Source: Methanomicrobiales archaeon HGW-Methanomicrobiales-2
Lineage (GTDB): Archaea; Halobacteriota; Methanomicrobia; Methanomicrobiales; Methanoculleaceae
Assembly: GCA_002839645.1 (NCBI GenBank)
Contig: PGYL01000017.1
Location: forward strand, 1-47,708
Direction of reading: 5' to 3'
DNA length: 47,708 bases
Below, in pieces: positions 42,417 to 47,708 of this stretch. The first letter of the stretch is position 1; each line of letters begins with the position of its first letter. Below the pieces are notes generated by a model that was not told where the DNA came from, did not search any database, and saw nothing but the letters and a program-made list of their open reading frames with translations. The position numbers were made by a program, and so were the translations under genes.

Positions 42417-45280
42417 AAGACGCCATCGAGAACGTGGTCAACGTGCTCGCCCCCGACGGCGGCGTGGTCGAGGTCCGGGCGCTCGCCGACGGCGTCACCC
42501 ACTCCGGCTACTTCGACGACTACGAGGCACTCGCCCGGGCCGTCGAAGCGCTCGATGCCGACCCCTCGGTCGCCGGGATCTATGTCACCTTGAACAGCGT
42601 GAACCCGGCGCTCCTCGCCCGCCGGGCGAACCGGATCAAGCTGCGCCTCTCCCGCAAGGATGCCACGACCGCCGACGCCGACATCATTCGCCGGCGCTGG
42701 TTCCCGGTCGACATCGACCCGGTCCGGCCGAGCGGGGTCTCGTCGACCGACGCCGAGCACGACGCAGCGCTCGCTGCTGCGGAGCGGATCGCGGCCTACC
42801 TCGCCGAGCAGGGGTTCGGGGCGCCCATCCGGGCCGACTCGGGCAACGGTGCCCACCTCCTCTACCGGGTGGACCTCCCAAATGATGAGCCCTCGACCGC
42901 GCTTGTGAAGGGCTGCCTCACCACCCTCGATGCCCTCTTCTCCAACGAAGCCGTGACTGTCGATACCGCGAACCACAACGCCGCCCGGATCTGGAAACTC
43001 TACGGCACGCTCTCCCGGAAGGGTGACAATACTCCGGAGCGGCCCCACCGGCGGGCGAGGCTGCTCGCGGCTCCAGCGGAGATAAGTGTTGTTCCCCTGG
43101 AACTGTTGCAACATCTCGCGGGGCTCCTCCCCCGGGAAGAGCCTCCGCGGCAAAAGAAGGCAGGCGGCAACGGCCCCGGTATCGACCTTGCCGCCTGGCT
43201 CCTCGACCACGGCATCGCCGTCCGGTCGACGCGGCCCTACCAGGGCGGCACGCTCTTCACCCTCGAGGACTGCCCGTTCTCGTCGGCCCACAAGGACGGG
43301 GCCTTCACGATCCAGTTTGCAAACGGCGCCGTCTTCGCCGGCTGCCACCACGCAAGTTGCGGTGGAGGGGCGCAGCGCTGGCCGGAACTCCGGGAGATGT
43401 ACGAGCCGAAGAGACAGAGGGCAGAGAAGAAGCGGGAGGAGGCACCCGCCCCTCCCCCGGCCCCGGTGGAGGACGAGCACCGCCGCAGGGCGACGGAGAT
43501 CCTCCGGGACGGCGACCCGCTCGCCTTCCTCCTCGACACCTTCCACAAAGAGCACGTCGGTGACCGGACCGTCGCGGAGTGCCTGGCGATGTCCATCGCC
43601 TCGCAGTCCGTCGCGAACACGAAGGGGCTGCACGTCGCCATCTCCGGCAACTCCGGCAAGGGGAAGAGCCATGCCTGCGTAACGATGCTCAACCTCGTCC
43701 CGGCGGACTACAAACTCACCGGCACTGTGAGCAACAAAGCGCTCTACTACGCCGACGACCTCCGGCCGGGGACGGTGATCCTCTTTGACGACACATCGCT
43801 CTCAGACGACCTGCAGGAGGTCCTGAAGTCGGCCACCTCGTCCTTCCACGAGCCCATCGAGCACCGGACCGTCACGGCCGACCGGCAACTCCGGGTCTGT
43901 GCGATCCCTGAGCGGTGCGTCTGGTGGCTCGCGAAGGTCGAGAACCCCGGTGACGACCAGGTGATGAACCGGATGCTGACGGTCTGGATCGATGACTCGG
44001 CCGAGCAGGACCGGGCGGTGCTCGAGCACCTCAAGGAGACGGAGGCGAGCAGACCTACCAGGGGCGACGACCCGGATGTCCTCACCGCCCGGGCGCTCTG
44101 GTCGATCGTGAAGCAGCAGCGGATCTTCGTCCATATCCCCTTCGCCCGGCGGATAGGGTTCTCGAACGTCGCGAACCGCAGGAACCCCGCGATGCTCTTT
44201 GACCTGATCAAGTGCCACGCAGCGCTCCGGTTCCTGCAGCGGGAGGGGAAGGAGACGGAGGGTGAGGTCCGGATCGCGGCGACCCGGCAGGACTTCGATG
44301 CAGCCGTCCGCCTCTACGCTGCGATCAACCAGGAGGGCGGCGGGCAGGACTCAAAGATGACCCGGAACGAAGCGGCGGCGCTCGCCACCATCGCCCGGAT
44401 GGGCTGGGAGTCGTTTACGGTCCGGATGCTGCAGGAGGCGACGGGGTTGTCGTATCACCAGGTCCGGCGGATCCTGCAGGGCTACACCGCGAGGGGCATG
44501 ACCTACTGCGGGCTCCTGGAGAAGTGTCCTGCCATCAGTGTGGTGGACGCGACGGTCATCGACGAGAGCACCGGGACGACCGTCCGCCGGCACGAGTCCC
44601 ACTTCCAGTTCGACGCCGGGCGCTACCGGGAATGGGTGGCAGAGCTCGCGGTCTGGCTGGAGGATGAGGAAAAGGGGGAGGATGACTCCCCACCGCCTTC
44701 TGGTGACCATTTGCAACATCTCCAACCCTGTTGCAAAGGGGTGTGCAAACATGAGTGCAAAGAGATCGAGGGTGGGAGTTCTCAATGGGGTGAGGGGGAT
44801 TTGATGAACAAAGAGATTCCCGCAGAGATCAATCACGGCGTTCAGGGGTCGTTTGCAACAAATTCCAGATCACACAGTTCACCTGATCCTGCTCCACTGG
44901 AAGAGCACCATGACCTTGTGCAGGGCCGGAGTGTGCCGTGTGTTTCTGGACTTGTTGCAAACGAAACGATCGAAGGTGGCGATTTGACGATGAATCAAGG
45001 AAAATCCAGCGCAACGAGGAGTTCGAGCGTGAAAAGTGTTTGCACTCCTATTTGCACACCCCTTTGCAACGCGGTTGCAAATGTTGCAAACAATGTCCGG
45101 CCGCTCTCCGGGGTGCTTGACCCCAGGACGTTTGCCCGGGTGAAGGTCGACCTCGGCCGGTGCGAGATCTGCGATACCGCAAAAGCGGTCTACCGTTCAC
45201 GCGAGGCACAGACGCATATCTGTGAGGGGTGCTATGCCCGGCTGGTGCGGGAGGGGAACGCGAGGGAGGGGGTGCGGTGA
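42413..45280 (+). CDS. Plasmid/provirus replication protein: AEP primase fused to helicase
   Basis: A 955-aa replication protein. Residues about 60-235 form an archaeo-eukaryotic primase/polymerase: FPVDID (D100, D102), SGNGAHLLY (H148) and VDTANHNAARIWKLYG (D184). A Cys/His patch (about 285-325; CPFSSAHKDG...GCHHASCGG) resembles primase zinc motifs. A P-loop helicase follows, with Walker A GNSGKGKS (about 413-420) and Walker B VILFDD (about 453-458), then a winged-helix-like region (about 650-690). The last 200 residues are low-complexity with a terminal zinc ribbon (CEICDT...CEGC), and their DNA carries many TTGCAA words. ATGA overlap upstream, GTGA overlap downstream. Confidence 0.85.
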   Translation: MKDAIENVVNVLAPDGGVVEVRALADGVTHSGYFDDYEALARAVEALDADPSVAGIYVTLNSVNPALLARRANRIKLRLSRKDATTADADIIRRRWFPVDIDPVRPSGVSSTDAEHDAALAAAERIAAYLAEQGFGAPIRADSGNGAHLLYRVDLPNDEPSTALVKGCLTTLDALFSNEAVTVDTANHNAARIWKLYGTLSRKGDNTPERPHRRARLLAAPAEISVVPLELLQHLAGLLPREEPPRQKKAGGNGPGIDLAAWLLDHGIAVRSTRPYQGGTLFTLEDCPFSSAHKDGAFTIQFANGAVFAGCHHASCGGGAQRWPELREMYEPKRQRAEKKREEAPAPPPAPVEDEHRRRATEILRDGDPLAFLLDTFHKEHVGDRTVAECLAMSIASQSVANTKGLHVAISGNSGKGKSHACVTMLNLVPADYKLTGTVSNKALYYADDLRPGTVILFDDTSLSDDLQEVLKSATSSFHEPIEHRTVTADRQLRVCAIPERCVWWLAKVENPGDDQVMNRMLTVWIDDSAEQDRAVLEHLKETEASRPTRGDDPDVLTARALWSIVKQQRIFVHIPFARRIGFSNVANRRNPAMLFDLIKCHAALRFLQREGKETEGEVRIAATRQDFDAAVRLYAAINQEGGGQDSKMTRNEAAALATIARMGWESFTVRMLQEATGLSYHQVRRILQGYTARGMTYCGLLEKCPAISVVDATVIDESTGTTVRRHESHFQFDAGRYREWVAELAVWLEDEEKGEDDSPPPSGDHLQHLQPCCKGVCKHECKEIEGGSSQWGEGDLMNKEIPAEINHGVQGSFATNSRSHSSPDPAPLEEHHDLVQGRSVPCVSGLVANETIEGGDLTMNQGKSSATRSSSVKSVCTPICTPLCNAVANVANNVRPLSGVLDPRTFARVKVDLGRCEICDTAKAVYRSREAQTHICEGCYARLVREGNAREGVR
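44711..45090. repeat. Cluster of TTGCAA palindromes inside the rep gene
   Basis: The palindrome TTGCAA occurs at about 44711, 44731, 44853, 44955, 45065, 45075 and 45085. TGCA variants occur at about 44744, 44756, 45041 and 45052. The consensus is close to GTTGCAAAC. Two more lie earlier in the gene (about 43107 and 43318). The words fall in the disordered part of the protein, in a GC-rich gene where such an AT-containing hexamer should be rare. They are candidate binding sites for replication initiator or regulator (inference). Confidence 0.7.
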
Positions 45281-45534
45281 TCCCTGTCGATCCTCTCCAG
45301 GGACCGGCGGTGGTGCTTGGTATGGCCGGAGCGGCGCTGGTGGTTTCGCGGTCACAGGGCATCCGGCGGGCAGGGTTCGCGGCTTGGGTTGTGGGAAACC
45401 TGCTGTGGGTAGTGTACGCATCGGTGCAGGAGAACGCCTACATGATGACCCTCTTCGGGTTTTACTGGGTCACGGCAGCATTGGGCTTGATGAACACACG
45501 AGAGAAGGGAAATACGGATCAGTTCGCATCGTAG
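45277..45534 (+). CDS. Small membrane protein of the element
   Basis: An 85-aa protein with three hydrophobic segments; GNLLWVVYAS followed by FGFYWVTAALGLMN recalls small PQ-loop/semi-SWEET-like or PnuC-like membrane proteins, but the similarity is weak. The GTG start (45277-45279) overlaps the rep stop (GTGA) and has a strong GGGAGGGGG just upstream, which decides the start. Fifth gene of the coupled chain. Confidence 0.55.
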   Translation: MIPVDPLQGPAVVLGMAGAALVVSRSQGIRRAGFAAWVVGNLLWVVYASVQENAYMMTLFGFYWVTAALGLMNTREKGNTDQFAS

Positions 45535-45562
45535 AACTTCGTCGGAGCAGAGCGTCATCTCA

Positions 45563-46129
45563 TCAGTACGGGACAAAGGGCACAGCGGTAAACTCACTCA
45601 CCTGCCCCGAGAGGTCTATCACCTCTGGTATACGGAATGAAAGAGTCAGTGTTCCATGATTGGGAGTCCAGAACTCGGCATGGACGGTGGTGTTCGCAGG
45701 TATGGGTTGCTGGAGGGGTAAGGTGAGTTCCATTACCTCACCTGGTTCGAGCGTGTTGATATTGTCTCCGTTTTCTCGAGAGGAGATGGAATACTCTCCC
45801 GGCTCAAGAATACAGAGGTCGCTGCCGTCTGTATACGTGACATGCATCTTCGTGATGTCAATCTCCCGGTCCTGCTCTGGATTGCCGGAGACTATCGCTT
45901 CGGGGGTTACTGTCAGATTGAGGACGAGCATCGTAACCGCTATGCCTGACTCGTCCACTGCAGTTCCCTGATAGCGGATCGGTGGTTCAATCCCAAGTGG
46001 AGAACGAGGGTAGGCATCTGCATGGGCCTGATCGTCACCGGATGACAGAAGCAAAGTGCAGCCAGTGGTCAGGAGGGCCCCGACGATAGAGAGTGCTACC
46101 AGGCATCCACCAACGGTGCGTATCACCAT
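45563..46129 (-). CDS. Lipoprotein with archaellin-like beta domain
   Basis: A 188-aa exported protein. The N-terminal hydrophobic stretch ends in a lipobox (LTTGC), so the mature protein is lipid-anchored outside the cell. The remaining 150 residues form a beta domain whose features recall the outer domain of archaellins: an AVTMLVLNLTV strand, ITKMHVTYTDGSD, a LEPGEVMELTLPL turn and a final strand before IPEVIDL. The family call is by pattern only. It runs divergently from the archaellin gene 178 bases away. Confidence 0.6.
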   Translation of the reverse strand: MVIRTVGGCLVALSIVGALLTTGCTLLLSSGDDQAHADAYPRSPLGIEPPIRYQGTAVDESGIAVTMLVLNLTVTPEAIVSGNPEQDREIDITKMHVTYTDGSDLCILEPGEYSISSRENGDNINTLEPGEVMELTLPLQQPIPANTTVHAEFWTPNHGTLTLSFRIPEVIDLSGQVSEFTAVPFVPY

Positions 46130-46307
46130 GTAGGAGTGTTGTGAAGTCCAATACCAAAAATCTGACGCCGTAAGTCTGTTACAAGTGAGGCAGATTCGGT
46201 CGTGTCATCTTGCTGGATCAAGTGCCATATGTTCAAATAATCGTTTATCAATCCAGTAAATACAGGGACTGAGCAGCAGTGCTGACTTATTGCGGACGGA
46301 GGTGGGA

Positions 46308-46865
46308 ATGAAACCATTTGCACCCGATGACAGAGCGTTTACCGGCCTAGAGGCAGCGATGGTCTTCATTGCCTTTATAGTTGTAGCCTCCGTCTTTGCG
46401 TATGTGGCACTCGGCGCCGGTTTTTTCACGACCCAGAAGACAGAGCACACTGTTTACTCGGCGGTGCAGCAGGTTGGCTCTATTGTCCAGATCGTTGAAC
46501 CAATTATGGTGCAGGCAAGTGCCTCTGGTGACAGCATACGCTATATTGTCATTATGTTGAGGGTTCCTCAGGGCACTGATATTGACGTAGAGCAGATTGT
46601 CATAACAGTATCAACCGCCGAGGCCATGCAGACATACAGGGGAGCAAATCTATGGCATCCCATAGGCAATGACGGGCAAGCGCCGATCTTTTGGACCGTG
46701 CAGATCCCGCTGTATCAGGCCGATGACCCTACAATCCCGGCAGACCTGGTCATCAGTCAAAACCAGAGGTTTTTCGTCGAAATGAAGTCTTCTGAAGCAG
46801 TTCCATGCACAGCAGAGCGCAGAGCACCGGCAGGTATGAAACCTGACAGTTGGTACGATGTATAG
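46308..46865 (+). CDS. Archaellin (flagellin-type) on the integrated element
   Basis: A 185-aa protein with the archaellin N-terminus: a short basic/acidic leader (MKPFAPDDRA), then FTGLEAAMVFIAFIVVASVF and GAGFFTTQKTEH, the class III signal peptide processed by prepilin peptidase followed by the core helix that packs the filament. The outer beta domain ends ERRAPAGMKPDSWYDV. ATG 46308 is preferred to 46290 because GGAGGTG (46298-46304) lies just before it. Only one archaellin and no motor or export genes are present, so the product would have to join the host filament. Confidence 0.85.
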   Translation: MKPFAPDDRAFTGLEAAMVFIAFIVVASVFAYVALGAGFFTTQKTEHTVYSAVQQVGSIVQIVEPIMVQASASGDSIRYIVIMLRVPQGTDIDVEQIVITVSTAEAMQTYRGANLWHPIGNDGQAPIFWTVQIPLYQADDPTIPADLVISQNQRFFVEMKSSEAVPCTAERRAPAGMKPDSWYDV

Positions 46866-46911
46866 ATCAGGTAGCCTGCCTCAAACGCACTCGCCAAGCC
46901 TCTGGAAGGAC

Positions 46912-47175
46912 TTATCGAGATTCTTCGTGCACTTTTCGGGCCGCCTCTAACGCGATCGGCTCCCACTCACGATCCAAGGTGGTGTCATCCCAAGCAAAGC
47001 CCTTGGTGCGAAGCAGGTTCCGAATCTCGACACCTATCCCAAAATGCTGCATAATCAGCCAGTCGGGCTCTCTCGATATCCCTTCGTAAATTTGCAGTAG
47101 TATCTCTCCGGGAATGGCCTCTATGAGATGTTGAATCGCCTTCTCACGCTCTTCTTCACTGATGCAGAGGTACAT
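46912..47175 (-). CDS. DUF6794-like small protein
   Basis: An 87-aa soluble protein. The segment PDWLIMQHFGIGVEIRNLLR resembles the DUF6794 signature (a conserved HFGxGxxIRN), seen in proteins of unknown function. The start has GGAG upstream, and the gene overlaps the membrane-protein gene before it by 20 bases, so they form a pair. Family assignment is moderately sure; function is unknown. Confidence 0.6.
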   Translation of the reverse strand: MYLCISEEEREKAIQHLIEAIPGEILLQIYEGISREPDWLIMQHFGIGVEIRNLLRTKGFAWDDTTLDREWEPIALEAARKVHEESR

Positions 47176-47410
47176 TGTGTCTCCTTGAAGAGATGTACTT
47201 CATCCCAACCCAGACCTGCATCACGAATGTTCCTACCGCCGCGATAATGAGTAGGCAGTACCCCAACGGGAAAATGAACCAGTAACCCAAATCTGGGAAC
47301 AGATATGTCCACTGTGGGCTTACGATGCGTATGAGCATGGCTGCGATGAAAAACCGAAACATCCATTCTGTGGGATAGAGGAGGTCTCTAATGGTTGCCC
47401 CTGGATTCAT
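47156..47410 (-). CDS. Small two-helix membrane protein
   Basis: An 84-aa protein with two transmembrane stretches (about residues 15-35 and 40-70) and a basic end (YISSRRHNVPLHQ). It is the first gene of a pair with the DUF6794-like gene, which it overlaps by 20 bases. Its TATA box about 25 bases upstream points to a leaderless transcript. No family is recognised. Confidence 0.5.
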   Translation of the reverse strand: MNPGATIRDLLYPTEWMFRFFIAAMLIRIVSPQWTYLFPDLGYWFIFPLGYCLLIIAAVGTFVMQVWVGMKYISSRRHNVPLHQ

Positions 47411-47424
47411 AATGAGTCCTATGC

Positions 47425-47440
47425 CACTTAAATTTAAAAG
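47425..47440 (-). promoter_or_regulatory. TATA box for the minus-strand pair
   Basis: On the minus strand the sequence is CTTTTAAATTTAAGTG, centred about 23-25 bases from the ATG at 47410, the usual spacing for an archaeal promoter with a leaderless start. Confidence 0.5.
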
Positions 47441-47613
47441 TTTGTGGCTCCTTGGAAGTAGATTTCTCCGGGGGGTCTTGTCCTCATCATTCCTACAGGC
47501 AGAGTCGGTAGTAGTCGATCTTGGCCATTAGGCGTACCGAGCATGAGAAGATCGCGAGTCTTCGAGGGTGCCGTGCCTCTGGCTGGCGCGGGGGGATCGA
47601 GGGGTGTGGGAGG

Positions 47614-47708
47614 TCATCCCAATACTCTCGCAATCATGATGCTGCATGCCAGGTGAATCAGTCCCATGAATGAGTGCTCATACCGCTCGTATCGTGGAAC
47701 GATCTTCT
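47614..47708 (-). mobile_element. IS5-type transposase, C-terminal part (cut by window edge)
   Basis: On the minus strand the frame reads KIVPRYERYEHSFMGLIHL then ACSMIARVLG and a stop. This is the IS5-family transposase C-terminus, with the upstream part beyond the window, so it may belong to an intact IS. It is homologous to the remnant at 33015-33110 in inverted orientation. The 200 bases left of it (47411-47613) hold a promoter and no other gene. Confidence 0.75.

Noticed and set aside
42347-43672. 441-codon open frame on the minus strand
   Set aside because: Antisense to the primase part of the replication protein; composition is shadow-like.

Overview
The window looks like part of the genome of a methanogenic archaeon of the Methanomicrobiales, most likely Methanoculleus-like. 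The grounds are GC-rich host genes, an archaellin with a Methanomicrobia-type N-terminus, COG1361/CARDB-type surface proteins, a Cache lipoprotein, archaeal TATA boxes followed by leaderless starts, and oligo-T terminators. The taxonomic call is inference from gene content; no rRNA gene is present.

Layout. 1-6768: the Pro/Ser-rich tail of a truncated gene, then a tight five-gene cassette: a HemN-like radical SAM enzyme, a HydE/BioB-like radical SAM enzyme, a protein made of two tandem copies of a helical domain plus methyltransferase, and a DrrA/DrrB-type ABC exporter. Together these suggest synthesis and export of an unknown small molecule. 7263-9943: a surface protein and a MacB/FtsX-type permease with no ATPase beside it. 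10223-13480: small genes, a DUF3800 protein, and a fusion of a voltage-sensor-like membrane domain to a CorA-like transporter. 13815-17399: a metal or cobalamin uptake operon (surface protein, EF-hand-bearing binding protein, FecCD permease, ATPase). 17411-32566: ordinary and poorly known host genes, including DUF3303, PRC-barrel, a small HEILH protein, a GAF/PAS histidine kinase, a Cache lipoprotein, a sodium:solute symporter, an M13 peptidase, a large membrane/secreted gene pair, a polytopic membrane protein and a GNAT.

33000-40211 is a graveyard and defence island. It holds an IS5-type transposase tail, an intact Fic gene that runs into a dead hsdR start, the decayed 3' end of a plasmid-type replication gene, an N-terminally truncated cas1 joined directly behind it, an HNH nuclease, and a visibly AT-rich block with membrane proteins and a TIR-domain protein coupled to a 57-residue partner.

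40212-47708 is the left part of an integrated plasmid or provirus-like element. A 3' fragment of a tRNA-Leu gene (att site) lies directly in front of a tyrosine integrase. A chain of overlapping genes follows, ending in a large primase-helicase (AEP type) with a small membrane protein behind it, then cargo: an archaellin, an archaellin-like lipoprotein and a small membrane/DUF pair. By orientation the intact tRNA-Leu should lie beyond the right edge. The window ends in a second, inverted IS5-type transposase tail.

The most notable patterns are: (a) the decayed and intact replication genes share their C-terminal framework, but each carries its own dense cluster of a different short motif (TTGCAA versus TGTACAGCA), suggesting element-specific intragenic binding sites; (b) the Fic-hsdR junction, where one G-to-A change explains both a lost hsdR start and an altered fic stop; (c) the TIR plus small-protein pair; (d) the two-radical-SAM, double-methyltransferase, exporter cassette.
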